From the NCBI GenBank assembly GCA_963830725.1, contig CAWHNO010000011.1:62001-126000 (forward strand): 64,000 nucleotides of DNA. Direction: 5' to 3'. Below the pieces are notes generated by a model, which saw nothing but the letters and a program-made list of their open reading frames with translations, was not told where the DNA came from and did no database searches. Made by a program: the position numbers and the translations under genes. This document shows, piece after piece, positions 45,445-54,161 of the stretch. The stretch is from DASSUW01 sp963830725 (lineage in GTDB: Bacteria > Actinomycetota > Thermoleophilia > Solirubrobacterales > Solirubrobacteraceae). Within the stretch, counting starts at the first letter, position 1, and each line of letters opens with the position of its first letter.

Positions 45445-46943
45445 ATGGAGTTGTTTCCGGCGGGTCCCTCTGTCGTGGAAGCTTCCGCACTCCATCACCC
45501 AGCCGGCGTAGCCGGCATGCACGGGCGTTCGCCGCTGCTGCGCCTGCAGTCCGACGACCGCCTGATCGCGCTCGTGCGGCGCGGCAACCATCACGCCTTC
45601 GAGGCGCTCGTCGCCCGCTACCAGGCGCGGCTGCTCGCCTTCTGCCGGCACATGCTGTCCTCCAAGGAGGACGCGGAGGACGTGCTGCAGGAGGTCTTCG
45701 CCGCCGCCTTCAACGCGATCCTGGCCGACGAGCGCGCGATCAACGTGCGGCCGTGGCTGTACCGGATCGCCCGCAACCGCTCGCTCAACCACCTGCGGCG
45801 CACGCAGGCCGTCGGCGTCGACTCGATGGACATCCATCTGTCCGAGCACGGCCAGACGACCGCCGACAAGGTCCACCGCCGCGAGGACTTCAGGCTCCTG
45901 ATCGCCGATGTCCAGGAGCTTCCCGAGACGCAGCGCACCGCGCTCCTGCTGCGCGAGATCGACGCGCTGTCCTACGACCAGATCGCCGAGGCGATGGAGA
46001 CCACGGTCCCCTCGGTCAAGTCGCTGCTCGTGCGCGCCCGCGTGTCGCTGGCCGAGGCCGCCGAGGCCCGGCTGCTGACGTGCGAGGAGGTCCGCGAGGA
46101 GCTCGGCGAGGTCGCCGAGGGCCTGACGCGCACGACCGCCCCGGTGCGCCGCCACCTGCGGACCTGCGAGCGCTGCGCGACGTTCCGCAAGCAGCTCCGC
46201 GAGACGAACAAGGCCCTCGCCGCCCTGTTCCCGGTCGGCCCGCTGCTCCTGCTCAAGAAGACACTGCTCGCCCACCTCGGCACCTCCGCCGCGGCCGGCG
46301 GCGGCGGCGCGGCCGCCTCGGGCGGCGCCGCGGCGGCCGGTGCGGCCGCCGCGCAGGCCGGCATCAGCACGCTGGCCACCAAGACGGTCGCGGGCATCGC
46401 GGCGGCAGCGATCGTCACCGCCGGCGCCGTCGAGGTCCAGCACGTCAGGAGCAAGCCGCGCGAGCGCACGGCGACCGTCATGGCCGTCGCCGCGCCGGCC
46501 GTGGCTCCGGCCCCCGCCGCCGCCGCGCCCGCCGACACGCAGCCGGCCTCCGAGGGCGACCGCTACAAGCGGCACGCCAAGAAGCGCGCCGACGCGCCGA
46601 AGGCCGCGAAGGCCCAGGCCGTCGCGAAGGCGCCGGCCGACGCCGAGGCCAAGGCCGAGGAGCCGGTCATCACCGAGCAGCACGAGAGCAAGACGACCGA
46701 GCTGCCCGGCGAGGTCGTCGTGCCGCCGTCCGATTCGACCGCCCTGGCCGTCTCCCCCGTGCCCTCGCCCCCGCAGCCCACGTACCCCGGCACTGAGCCG
46801 CAGCCCGCGCCGACGCCGCCGCCCACCGAGCCGGCGCCGATGCCCACCCCGGAGCCGACTCCGGCCCGGAGCCGACTCCGACGCCCGAGCCGACGCCGAC
46901 GCCCGAGCCGGCCCCGGCGCCCACCCCGCCGCCGGCGCCGTAG
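45445..46943 (+). CDS. ECF sigma factor fused to zinc-finger and membrane-anchored Pro-rich tail
   Basis: About 499 aa. Sigma region 2: FEALVARYQARLLAFCRHML and SSKEDAEDVLQEVFAAAFNA, then RPWLYRIARNRSLNHLRR. Region 4: QELPETQRTALLLREIDALS and YDQIAEAMETTVPSVKSLLV. After region 4 comes a zinc-finger of the anti-sigma (ZAS) kind, RRHLRTCERC (H-x3-C-x2-C). A hydrophobic Ala/Gly-rich segment follows (STLATKTVAGIAAAAIVTAG), then an Ala/Lys region and a PEPTP-repeat tail. So sensor, anchor and sigma factor are one chain. One base is missing near 46866; restoring it continues the PEPTP repeats to the TAG at 46941. Start may be ATG 45445 or 45517; neither has a good ribosome site. Confidence 0.85.
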
Positions 46944-46971
46944 TCCGCACGGCAGCTAGTCTGCCGCGCCC

Positions 46972-47301
46972 ATGATCGAGTTCGACGACTTCCTCAAGGT
47001 CGACATGCGCGTCGGGCGCGTGATCGAGGTGGCCGACTTCCCTGAGGCCCGCAAGCCGGCCTGGAAGCTGACGATCGACTTCGGCGACGAGATCGGCGTC
47101 AAGCGCTCGTCGGCGCAGGTCACCAACTACCAGCGCGAGGAGCTCGAGGGCCGCCTGGTCGTGGCCGTCGTCAACTTCCCGCCACGCCAGATCGGCCCCG
47201 TCCGCTCAGAGGTGCTCACGCTGGGCGCCTCCGACACCGAGGGCCGCGTGATCCTGCTCGCGCCCGACAGCGACGTCCCGCTGGGCGCGAGGATCCACTA
47301 G
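46972..47301 (+). CDS. csaA: CsaA-type tRNA-binding domain chaperone
   Basis: 109 aa, the usual CsaA length. OB-fold core: FLKVDMRVGRVIEVADFPEA, ARKPAWKLTIDFGDEIGVKR, SSAQVTNYQREELEGRLVVA and VVNFPPRQIGPVRSEVLTLG. CsaA is a dimeric export-related chaperone homologous to the anticodon-like tRNA-binding domain of Trbp111. Starts 28 bp after the sigma-factor gene; stop overlaps the stop of the R2lox gene. Confidence 0.93.
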   Translation: MIEFDDFLKVDMRVGRVIEVADFPEARKPAWKLTIDFGDEIGVKRSSAQVTNYQREELEGRLVVAVVNFPPRQIGPVRSEVLTLGASDTEGRVILLAPDSDVPLGARIH

Positions 47302-48209
47302 GCGGCCTGGAGCAGGCCGATCACCTTCATCCGGCGCTCGAGCGCCTTCATGGCGAAGGCGCGCGTCTCGGCGACGGTGACGCCGAACAGCGTCATCTCG
47401 TCGTCGCCGCCCTCCATCCAGCTCGGCCTGAGCACGCCGTCGGCCACCGGGCCGACCTCGACCAGCGTGCGTTGGATCGCCTCCACGTAGCGCGGATCGC
47501 GGCGCGCCATGTCGCGCAGGAAGCGGGCGCCGAAGGCGACATGGCGGTGCTCGTCGCGCGCCACCAGCGTGAACCCCTGGACGAAGCCCGGCAGCGTGCC
47601 CTGGCGCTCGTTGAAGTCCATGATGAAGTGCTGCCCGGTGAGGGCCAGCATCCCCTCGATGACCATGTGGTAGATCGTCACGGCCTCGACCAGCGTCTCG
47701 AGGTCCTCCGGCTCGGTCGCCAGGCGGTCGACGCGCGAGCGCAGCATCTCGTCGAAGAGCACGCCGAACTCGCTGTTCAGGTGCTCGGAGGTCTCCTCCA
47801 GGCGGTCCTCGAGGTTGTCCGACTCGAGCACCCCGACCTCGCCGTAGAAGCGGTCGAAGAACGCCATGTGGCGCGCCTCGTCCGCGATCTGCGTGCACAG
47901 GAACAGCCGCATCTCCTCGTCCGGCGCCGCGCGCATCATCGGCCCCAGCTCGGCGGCCACGCGCTGCTCGCCGATGAAGAACGACGACAGGCCGTACATG
48001 CGCTGGAAGCGCTCGTCCGCGTCGATCCGCTCGTGCCAGTCGATGCGGTCCTGCGTGAAGTCGATGTCCTGCGTCGCCCATTGCTGGCGCTCCCACAGCT
48101 CGTAGAGCTGCCGGTAGCTCAACAGGTGCGACTCGCCGCGGTCCGCCGACGCGAGCAGCGCCGGGTCGCTGGTGGCCTGGAAGTCGATCCGCTCCGTCCG
48201 CTCGCTCAT
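47298..48209 (-). CDS. R2-like ligand-binding oxidase (R2lox), Mn/Fe ferritin-like
   Basis: 303 aa ferritin-like four-helix protein. The six metal ligands of the R2lox/R2c family are in place: Glu81 (FFIGEQRVAAEL), Glu111 and His114 (ADEARHMAFF), Glu185 (VIEGMLALTG), Glu220 and His223 (RDEHRHVAFG). The pair that forms the Val-Tyr ether crosslink in R2lox is also present, Val84 three residues after the first Glu and Tyr180 five before Glu185. IDFTQDRIDW near residue 50 matches the R2lox N-terminal helix. This argues against an ordinary ribonucleotide reductase beta subunit; no nrd genes are nearby. Expected to hold a Mn/Fe site and a fatty-acid-like ligand; the physiological reaction is not known. 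Confidence 0.85.
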   Translation of the reverse strand: MSERTERIDFQATSDPALLASADRGESHLLSYRQLYELWERQQWATQDIDFTQDRIDWHERIDADERFQRMYGLSSFFIGEQRVAAELGPMMRAAPDEEMRLFLCTQIADEARHMAFFDRFYGEVGVLESDNLEDRLEETSEHLNSEFGVLFDEMLRSRVDRLATEPEDLETLVEAVTIYHMVIEGMLALTGQHFIMDFNERQGTLPGFVQGFTLVARDEHRHVAFGARFLRDMARRDPRYVEAIQRTLVEVGPVADGVLRPSWMEGGDDEMTLFGVTVAETRAFAMKALERRMKVIGLLQAA

Positions 48210-48299
48210 GACCGGCGAGGGTACTCCTCGACTGGCTGGCCGGCCAGCCTTGGTACGAGCATCCGGTCACGCGACCGCGGATACGTGACGATGCGGCAG

Positions 48300-48785
48300 C
48301 TAGGGCCCGGGCTCGGCGCCGGTGACGAGCAGGGCCTGGCGGCCGTCCCCGAAGTCGATCACGTAGCGGCCGGGCCGGCGACCCTCGAGCCGTGCCCGCG
48401 CGCTGCTCCCCGGATCGACGGCGAGCGGCTCGGCTCCCTCGAGCCGGGCCGTGACCGCCTCGTCGAGGTCGTTGGCGACGATCAGCTCGATCGCGAGGAA
48501 CGCGGGCACCGAGACCTGCGGCGGCTTGACGCCGTCGGCGCCGACCGTGAAGCGCGCCGGCACCCGCGCGGCCTCCTCGTCGCCGGCGCCGCCCTCCTGC
48601 TCCTCGGGCGCCGGCTGCTCGGTGGCGGTCGGGGCCGGCGTGTCGGTCGCGGTCGGCGACGGGGTCGGCTCCTCGGTCACGACCGCGGTCGCCTCCGGCG
48701 TGGGCGACGACGTCGTGACCTCGTCGTCGCCGCACCCGGTCAGAACGGCGACGACGAGCAGCGCGACCGGCGACCGGCGCCGCAC
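48300..48785 (-). CDS. Lipoprotein with Pro/Thr linker and small beta domain
   Basis: 161 aa. Leader ALLVVAVLTGC gives a lipobox at Cys18. Residues 25-75 are a Thr/Pro/Glu linker, then a beta-rich domain (PARFTVGADGVKPPQVSVPA, FLAIELIVANDLDEAVTARL, GRYVIDFGDGRQALLVTGA) that looks cupredoxin-like in layout but lacks copper ligands. GTG start directly follows the TGA of the Lrp-type gene. Last gene of the four-gene operon. Function unknown. Confidence 0.7.
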   Translation of the reverse strand: MRRRSPVALLVVAVLTGCGDDEVTTSSPTPEATAVVTEEPTPSPTATDTPAPTATEQPAPEEQEGGAGDEEAARVPARFTVGADGVKPPQVSVPAFLAIELIVANDLDEAVTARLEGAEPLAVDPGSSARARLEGRRPGRYVIDFGDGRQALLVTGAEPGP

Positions 48786-49061
48786 TCAGTTCCCGATCGA
48801 GAACAGCGCCTCGAGGTCGTGCTGCGAGAAGACCTCGAAGGCGACCATCGTGTGCGTGCGCTTGATGCCCTCCAGCGCCGCGAAGCGATGGGTGACGACG
48901 TCGGCGACCTCCTGCGGCTCACGCACCCGCAGCATCGCCACGAAGTCCCACTCGCCGGTGACGGAGTACGCCTCGGCCACGCCCTCGATGTCGGCCAGCG
49001 CGCCGCCGAGCTTCTCCATCGCGGAGCGCTCGGCTTCGATGAGCACGATCGCGTGGGTCAC
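48786..49061 (-). CDS. Lrp/AsnC ligand-binding-domain-only protein
   Basis: 91 aa alpha/beta RAM domain (AIVLIEAERSAMEKLGGALA, GVAEAYSVTGEWDFVAMLRV, VADVVTHRFAALEGIKRTHT, MVAFEVFSQ) without a DNA-binding domain. Such proteins form ring oligomers that bind amino acids. GTG 49061 overlaps the TGA of the hydrolase (GTGA). Confidence 0.88.
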   Translation of the reverse strand: MTHAIVLIEAERSAMEKLGGALADIEGVAEAYSVTGEWDFVAMLRVREPQEVADVVTHRFAALEGIKRTHTMVAFEVFSQHDLEALFSIGN

Positions 49062-49744
49062 TTGAGCGTGTGCGTCCCGCCCGGCTCGAGCACGACGACC
49101 TCGGAGAAGCCCGCGTTCTGGACGTCGGACTTGAAGGCCTCCGCGTCGGCCTCGATCGGCGGGAACGTGTTGTAGTGGCAGGGGATGACCTGCTGCGGCT
49201 GGATGAACTCGACCGCGCTCACCGCGTCGAAGCGGTCCATCGTGTAGTGGCCGCCGATCGGCACCAGCGCGAGGTCGACCTTGTCGCCGCGCCGCGCGAT
49301 CAGCTGCATGTCGCTGAACAGGCAGGTGTCGCCGAGGTGGTAGATCAGGCGATCGCCGATGTGGATCAGGAGCCCGGCGGGCGTGTGCGGCGTGCCGCTG
49401 GGCGACACGGCCGTGTGCCAGGCCGGCACGAGCTTGACCCAGCCCCAGTCGAACTGGATCGTGCCGCCGAGGTTCGGGTCGACCACGTCGACGCCCTGGC
49501 CGCCGATCTCGTTCGCCAGCTCCACGATCGCGAGCACGGTGGCGCCCGTGCGCTTGGCGATGTCGACGGTGTCGCCGAGGTGGTCGCCGTGTCCGTGCGT
49601 GAGCAGGATCTGGTCGGCCTCGATCTCGTCGGCCGCCGCCGCGGCGAGCGGGTTGCCGGTCAGGAACGGGTCGGTCACCACCGTCGCCCCGCCGGCCTTG
49701 AGTTCGAAGCACGACTGCCCCAGGAACCGGATGTCCACTGCCAT
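49058..49744 (-). CDS. UPF0173 metal-dependent hydrolase (metallo-beta-lactamase fold)
   Basis: 228 aa. Opening IRFLGQSCFELKAGGATVVT, DPFLTGNP, the zinc motif THGHGDHLGD near 50, HTAVSPSGTPHTPAGLLIHI, YHLGDTCLFSDMQLI and the final VIPCHYNTFPPIE are the UPF0173 blocks in order. Cytoplasmic hydrolase of unknown substrate. ATG 49744 shares its A with the preceding TGA (TGATG), so it is coupled to the 106-aa gene. Confidence 0.93.
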   Translation of the reverse strand: MAVDIRFLGQSCFELKAGGATVVTDPFLTGNPLAAAAADEIEADQILLTHGHGDHLGDTVDIAKRTGATVLAIVELANEIGGQGVDVVDPNLGGTIQFDWGWVKLVPAWHTAVSPSGTPHTPAGLLIHIGDRLIYHLGDTCLFSDMQLIARRGDKVDLALVPIGGHYTMDRFDAVSAVEFIQPQQVIPCHYNTFPPIEADAEAFKSDVQNAGFSEVVVLEPGGTHTLK

Positions 49745-50064
49745 CAGGGATCTCCTCTCGTCAGCATCTGCGCCAGCTCGTACCCCACGGCTACCCCGAC
49801 GAGCATGCTCACGCGCGTCTCCTCGGCGATCAGCGTGCGCACCGCGGTCACGCGCTCCTCAGGATCCGGCCGGCCGGCCGCCTTGAGCACCTCGGCCTGG
49901 TGCGCCTGGCCGAACCAGCCCGCCGACGAGAGCGCCTCGTCGAGGATCCGCTGCAGCTGCGGCGCCTTGGCCGCCACCAGCCGCTGCGCCTCCTCCAGGC
50001 GCCCAGGATCGCTCAGGGCCTCGATCGCGCGGTCGATGTCCTCGTCGGAGTGGCGCTCGGGCAC
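49744..50064 (-). CDS. Conserved hypothetical helical protein
   Basis: 106 aa from GTG 50064. Helical, charged N-terminus (HSDEDIDRAIEALSDPGRLE) and a C-terminal segment EETRVSMLVGVAVGYELAQM that looks amphipathic or weakly membrane-associated. No family recognised. First gene of the operon with the UPF0173 hydrolase, diverging from selD by 22 bp. Confidence 0.65.
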   Translation of the reverse strand: MPERHSDEDIDRAIEALSDPGRLEEAQRLVAAKAPQLQRILDEALSSAGWFGQAHQAEVLKAAGRPDPEERVTAVRTLIAEETRVSMLVGVAVGYELAQMLTRGDP

Positions 50065-50086
50065 GGGACCGGCATCATAGGAGCCG

Positions 50087-51103
50087 ATGCCCGCGCTCCC
50101 GGCGACCCCTCTGACGTCGCTGTCCCACGGGGGCGGGTGCGGCTGCAAGCTGTCCGCGGCCGACCTGCGGCCGATCCTCGCCTCGCTGCCGCGCACGTCC
50201 GACCCGCGCGTGCTGGTCGCCGCCGAGACCGCCGACGATGCCGCCGTCGTGCAGCTGACGCCCGAGCTGGCGATCGTCCAGACCGCCGACTTCTTCACGC
50301 CGATCGTCGACGACCCGTACGCCTTCGGGCGCATCGCGGCCACCAACGCGCTGTCCGACATCTACGCCATGGGCGCCCGCCCCGTGTCGGCCTTGAACCT
50401 CGTCGCCTATCCGCTCGAGACGCTCGGCCCGGACGTGCTGCGGGAGATCCTGCGCGGCGGCTCCGACGCCGTCGCCGCCGCCGGCGCCGCCGTGGTCGGC
50501 GGCCACTCGATCGACGACCCCGAGCCGAAGTACGGCATGGCGGTGACCGGCGTGGTCGCGCCCGACGCCGTGCTCACCAACGCCGGCGGGCGGGCTGGCG
50601 ACGCGCTCGTGCTCACGAAGCCGCTGGGCGCCGGCGCCGTCGCCACCGCGATCAAGCGCGGCCTGGCGACCGACGGGCTGGTCGAGCGAGCCACCACGGT
50701 CATGACGACGCTCAACGACCGGGCAGCGGAGCAGGCCCGCGCCGCGGGCGCCCGCGCACTCACCGACGTCAGTGGCTTCGGCCTGCTCGGCCACCTGCAC
50801 GAGCTGGCGGCCGCGAGCGGGGTCGCCGCCGAGCTGGATGCGGAGGCGGTCCCGGCGATCGACGGCGCGCTCGAGCTGCTGGCAGACGACCGGGCCGTGG
50901 CGGGCGGCTCGCGCCGCAACCGCGCCGACGCGGAGACGTTCACCGTGTGGGGCGACGTCGCCGAGCCGCGCCGGCGGCTGCTGACGGACGCGATGACGTC
51001 GGGCGGGCTGCTCGCGGCCGTGCCCGCCGGCCGCGCGGCCGAGGTCGACGGCGCGGTGATCGGCCGGCTGGTCGCCGGCGAGCCGGGGACGATCGCGTCG
51101 TAA
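50087..51103 (+). CDS. selD: Selenide, water dikinase
   Basis: Makes selenophosphate from selenide and ATP, 338 aa. The active-site loop is HGGGCGCKLS with Cys18 and Lys21 matching Cys17/Lys20 of the E. coli enzyme; the catalytic residue is Cys, not Sec. ATP/Mg segments include ETADDAAVVQ, QTADFFTPIVDDPYAFGRIA, TNALSDIYAMGARPVSALNL and GGHSIDDPEPKYGMAVTG, and the C-terminal DVSGFGLLGHLHELA is typical. No selA, selB or tRNA-Sec is in the window. Confidence 0.95.
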   Translation: MPALPATPLTSLSHGGGCGCKLSAADLRPILASLPRTSDPRVLVAAETADDAAVVQLTPELAIVQTADFFTPIVDDPYAFGRIAATNALSDIYAMGARPVSALNLVAYPLETLGPDVLREILRGGSDAVAAAGAAVVGGHSIDDPEPKYGMAVTGVVAPDAVLTNAGGRAGDALVLTKPLGAGAVATAIKRGLATDGLVERATTVMTTLNDRAAEQARAAGARALTDVSGFGLLGHLHELAAASGVAAELDAEAVPAIDGALELLADDRAVAGGSRRNRADAETFTVWGDVAEPRRRLLTDAMTSGGLLAAVPAGRAAEVDGAVIGRLVAGEPGTIAS

Positions 51104-51160
51104 TGGCGGCACGAAACTCCGGCCGGGAAAGGAGGCGGGTGAGCCTGCCGCGCGGTGGTC

Positions 51161-51201
51161 CATGGCGCCTTGACCGGACATATGCCGGTTAACGCGCCAT
51201 G
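51161..51201. terminator. 41-nt nested inverted repeat between convergent genes
   Basis: CATGGCGC (51161-51168) with GCGCCATG (51194-51201) and, inside, ACCGG (51173-51177) with CCGGT (51185-51189) around a CATATG core. Overall 15 of 17 arm positions pair. It lies between the stop of selD and the end of the rhomboid-like gene. No U tract. Confidence 0.5.
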
Positions 51202-51258
51202 CGCCCTCGGCGTGGCCGGAATCCGCCACCTTCCCCACCCGGCGCCGTTGACGTTCGC

Positions 51259-52018
51259 TCAGCGCTCGGGCACGCGAGCGAGGAGCGACGCCCAGGATCA
51301 CCCCGACGATCCCGCCGCCGAGCCCGGCGAGCGCGCTGGCCTCCTCGGTGGCCAGCGGCAGCAGGATCAGCACCGCCGCGATCGCCAGCGCGCCGAGCAG
51401 GTCGGAGTCGTCCTCCACGCCGCGCCGGCGGCCGAGCACGTCGCGCATCGCCCATGCCGCCAGCAGGGCGAGCGCGGCGCCGTTGCCGCCCGTGGCGACC
51501 ACGACGTCGTCGCCTGCGATGGCCAGGAACATCCCGCCGACGCCGCCGGCGAAGAAGACCAGCAGCGTCGCCCACGCCCCGTGGCGGCGCTCGAGCAGCC
51601 AGCCGAACAGGAAGATCGCGCCGAGCGCGACGACCTCGTAGCCCGTCGCGTTGTAGACGAACAGCGTGGTGACGGTCCGGTAGTACTCGTCGGTGACGTT
51701 GGAGACGAGGACCAGATCGAGCGCCCACGACGGCTCGATGCGGATCGCCAGCGAGACCAGGATCGAGGCCAGGACCAGCACGATCGTGGCGTACGGCCGC
51801 CGGTCGCCGCGGATCCCGGGCATCTCGCCCGGCTTGAGCCGTCCGAGCGTCGGGCGGCGCCTGCGCTGCGCCTTGGGCTCCTTCGGAACCCCGCCGCGCT
51901 CGAGCTTCGGCGCGCGCTTGCGAAGCCGCGTACCGCAGTACGGGCACTCCGTGATGTACGGGGACACCTCCGACCCGCACTTCTTGCAGACGACGAACAG
52001 GTCCGGGCCGCTGGCCAT
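51259..52018 (-). CDS. Zinc-ribbon plus rhomboid-like membrane protein lacking catalytic serine
   Basis: About 253 aa. N-terminal zinc ribbon CKKCGSEVSPYITECPYCG (residues 11-29), basic linker, then six hydrophobic helices from about 75 (TIVLVLASILVSLAI, VVALGAIFLFGWLLERRHGA, WATLLVFFAGGVGGMFLAIA, and three more). The layout is rhomboid-like, including the L1-type ERRHG and the helix pairing GxxxG. Where active rhomboids have GxSG, this protein has GGNGAALALL, and the second-helix HxxG is GLGGG. So it should be an inactive rhomboid homologue. A frame switch near 51290 (VILG to ASLLARVPER) gives a stop at 51259; without it the frame runs antisense through selD. Confidence 0.75.
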
Positions 52019-52030
52019 GGACGTTCGATT

Positions 52031-53137
52031 CTACGCGGCGCTTGTTGTCTCCACGATCTCTTTCATCACTTCCCCGTAGTCGTGGTTGGCCTCGTAGACC
52101 ACGCGCTGGCGCTGAGCGCCGTTCCCGTGATGCAGGATGTCCGTGATCGCCTCGAGCTCGGCGGCCGATCCGAGGTCCTGCGCGTGGTCATACAGGCGGT
52201 CGTAGAGCCGCTTCGCCAGCTCCTTCGCCGGGACCCGCCGGCGCTCGGGCAGGTCGACCAGCTCGCCGTCCATCCCGTGCCGCGCGGCGAGCCACTTGTT
52301 CTCGTCGAGCATCTCGTACGGGTAGCGAGCGAGCTGCTTGCCGGCCTCGTAGTGCTCGGACAGCTCCTTGACCATGGCCTGGATCAGCGCCGCCAGCGCC
52401 AGCGTGTGCTCCACCCGCGTCTGGGCGTCCATCGCGCGGATCTCGACGGTGCCGAAGTTCGGGTGCGGCCGCACGTCGTACCAGAGGTAGGTGTAGTCCT
52501 CGATCACCTCGGAGTCGAGCATGAAGCCGATCCGGCGCTCGAAGTCGGCCCAGTCCTCGTAGTAGGGCGGGATGCCGACGCGCGGGAACGCGCGGAAGAT
52601 CGGCATCCGGGTCGAGGCGAAGCCCGTGTCGTCGGCGCGCCAGTAGGGCGAGTTGGCCGCCAGCGCGAAGAGGATCGGCACGTGCACGCGCATGCCGTTG
52701 GCCACGTGGATCGCCTTCTCGGGGTCGTCGATTCCGACGTGCACGTGCAGGCCGAAGATGATCTCCTGCCGCGCCACGAAGCGCAGGGCGGCGATCAGCT
52801 CGCGGTAGCGCGGCCGCGAGGACACCCGCTGGTCCTCCCACATCGCGAACGGGTGCGTGCCGGCGGAGCCGATGCACAGGCCGCGCCGCCGCGCCGCCTC
52901 GCTGACCGAGGTGCGCAGCGCGCGCAGCTCCTCCCCCGCCGCCCGCGTGTCGGGATGCGGCGCGGTGGCGATCTCCAGCACCGGCTCGAGCAGCTCGGGC
53001 TTGACGTGCTCGTCCTCACCGTGCTCCTCGAGCACGGCCTCGATCGCGTTGGCCAGCGCCAGGCTCTCGGAGTCGAGGATCATCAGCTCCTCCTCGATCC
53101 CGATCGTGAAGCTGGGGCCGGTGAACTTCGGCTCCAT
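52031..53137 (-). CDS. Carboxylate-amine ligase / YbdK-type glutamate-cysteine ligase
   Basis: 368 aa from ATG 53137, start chosen because FTGPSFTIGIEEELMILD follows and the upstream ATG 53164 adds unconserved residues. GCS2 core motifs: IGIEEELMILD, LHVHVGIDDPEKAIHVANGM, LFALAANSPYWRADDTGFAS, RMPIFRAFPRVGIPPYYEDW, YTYLWYDVRPHPNFGTVEIR and the C-terminal HGMDGELVDL. Ligates glutamate-like carboxylates to amines using ATP; the natural partner is not certain for YbdK homologues. Confidence 0.92.
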   Translation of the reverse strand: MEPKFTGPSFTIGIEEELMILDSESLALANAIEAVLEEHGEDEHVKPELLEPVLEIATAPHPDTRAAGEELRALRTSVSEAARRRGLCIGSAGTHPFAMWEDQRVSSRPRYRELIAALRFVARQEIIFGLHVHVGIDDPEKAIHVANGMRVHVPILFALAANSPYWRADDTGFASTRMPIFRAFPRVGIPPYYEDWADFERRIGFMLDSEVIEDYTYLWYDVRPHPNFGTVEIRAMDAQTRVEHTLALAALIQAMVKELSEHYEAGKQLARYPYEMLDENKWLAARHGMDGELVDLPERRRVPAKELAKRLYDRLYDHAQDLGSAAELEAITDILHHGNGAQRQRVVYEANHDYGEVMKEIVETTSAA

Positions 53138-53196
53138 CGGCCGCGTAGAGTACGAGCCCTTCACGCGAAACGATTTGAGAACAGGGGTGGCGCACC

Positions 53197-54123
53197 ATGG
53201 CGCTCGGCTACGACGGCAAGCTGTACATCCTGGCTTTCGACCACCGGGGGTCGTTCCAGAAGAAGATGTTCGGGATCGAGGGCGACCCGACGCCCGACGA
53301 GACCGAGACGATCACCGACGCCAAGCGGCTGATCTTCGAGGGCATGGAGAAGGCGGTCGAGCGCGGTCTCGACGCCTCGACGGCCGGCGTGCTGGTCGAC
53401 GAGCAGTTCGGCGGCGACGTGCCGAAGTTGGCGCGTGAGCACGGCCTCAAGCTGTCGATGCCGGCCGAGAAGTCGGGCCAGGACGAGTTCGATTTCCAGT
53501 ACGGGAGCCAGTTCGGGGATCACATCCTCAAGTTCGACCCCGACTTCACGAAGGTCCTCGTCCGCTACAACCCGGCGGGCGAGGCGGAGATGAACGAGCG
53601 CCAGCTCGGCCGTCTCAAGGAGCTGGCGGACTGGCTGCACGCCAACGACCGCAAGTTCCTGTTCGAGCTGCTGGTCCCGGCCGAGGGCGCCCAGCTCGAT
53701 TCGGTCGGCGGCGACACCGACCGCTATGACGCCGAGCTGCGCCCGGAGCTCATGCGCCAGTCGATCGAGAACATCCAGAACTTCGGGATCGAGGTCGACA
53801 TCTGGAAGATCGAGGGCGTCGACACGCAGGAGGACGTGGAGATGCTCATCGCCCAGACGCGCACGGGCGAGGGCCGCGAGGGCGTCGTCTCCGTGCTCCT
53901 CGGCCGCGGGGCGAGCGACGAGAAGGTCGACCACTGGCTGCGCCAGGCCGCGCCCGTCGAGGGCATGGTCGGCTTCGCGATCGGCCGCTCGATCTGGTGG
54001 GACGCCCTGAAGGGCTTCCTCGGCGGCGACCTCGAGCGCGAGGCGGCGTCCGAGCACATCGCCGACAACTACCAGCGCTTCATCAAGGTCTACGACGACG
54101 CGGAGGCGGGCGCTCGCGTCTAG
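53197..54123 (+). CDS. DUF2090 aldolase-like (IolC C-terminal domain type) protein
   Basis: 308 aa TIM-barrel-like protein. LYILAFDHRGSFQKKMFG at the N-terminus, AGVLVDEQFGGDVPKLAREH, LKFDPDFTKVLVRYNPAGEA, KFLFELLVPAEGAQLDSVGG, DIWKIEGVDTQEDVEMLIAQ, VSVLLGRGASDEKVDHWLRQ and VGFAIGRSIWWDALKGFLGG are the DUF2090 signatures. This domain is fused to the kinase IolC in some bacteria and acts as 2-deoxy-5-keto-gluconate-6-phosphate aldolase. No iol genes are nearby, so the substrate here is open. Divergent from ybdK with 59 bp between starts. Confidence 0.85.
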   Translation: MALGYDGKLYILAFDHRGSFQKKMFGIEGDPTPDETETITDAKRLIFEGMEKAVERGLDASTAGVLVDEQFGGDVPKLAREHGLKLSMPAEKSGQDEFDFQYGSQFGDHILKFDPDFTKVLVRYNPAGEAEMNERQLGRLKELADWLHANDRKFLFELLVPAEGAQLDSVGGDTDRYDAELRPELMRQSIENIQNFGIEVDIWKIEGVDTQEDVEMLIAQTRTGEGREGVVSVLLGRGASDEKVDHWLRQAAPVEGMVGFAIGRSIWWDALKGFLGGDLEREAASEHIADNYQRFIKVYDDAEAGARV

Positions 54124-54161
54124 GGGTTTATGGAGCGCCGGCCGCTAATGTTTCGGCCGTC

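Noticed and set aside
49744..50080. Longer minus-strand start for the 106-aa gene reaching 50361
   Set aside because: It would read antisense through the beginning of selD, whose active-site loop is unmistakable.
51104..51160. tRNA-Sec next to selD
   Set aside because: No 8-bp acceptor stem, TCA anticodon or long variable arm could be found; only the nested inverted repeat is present.
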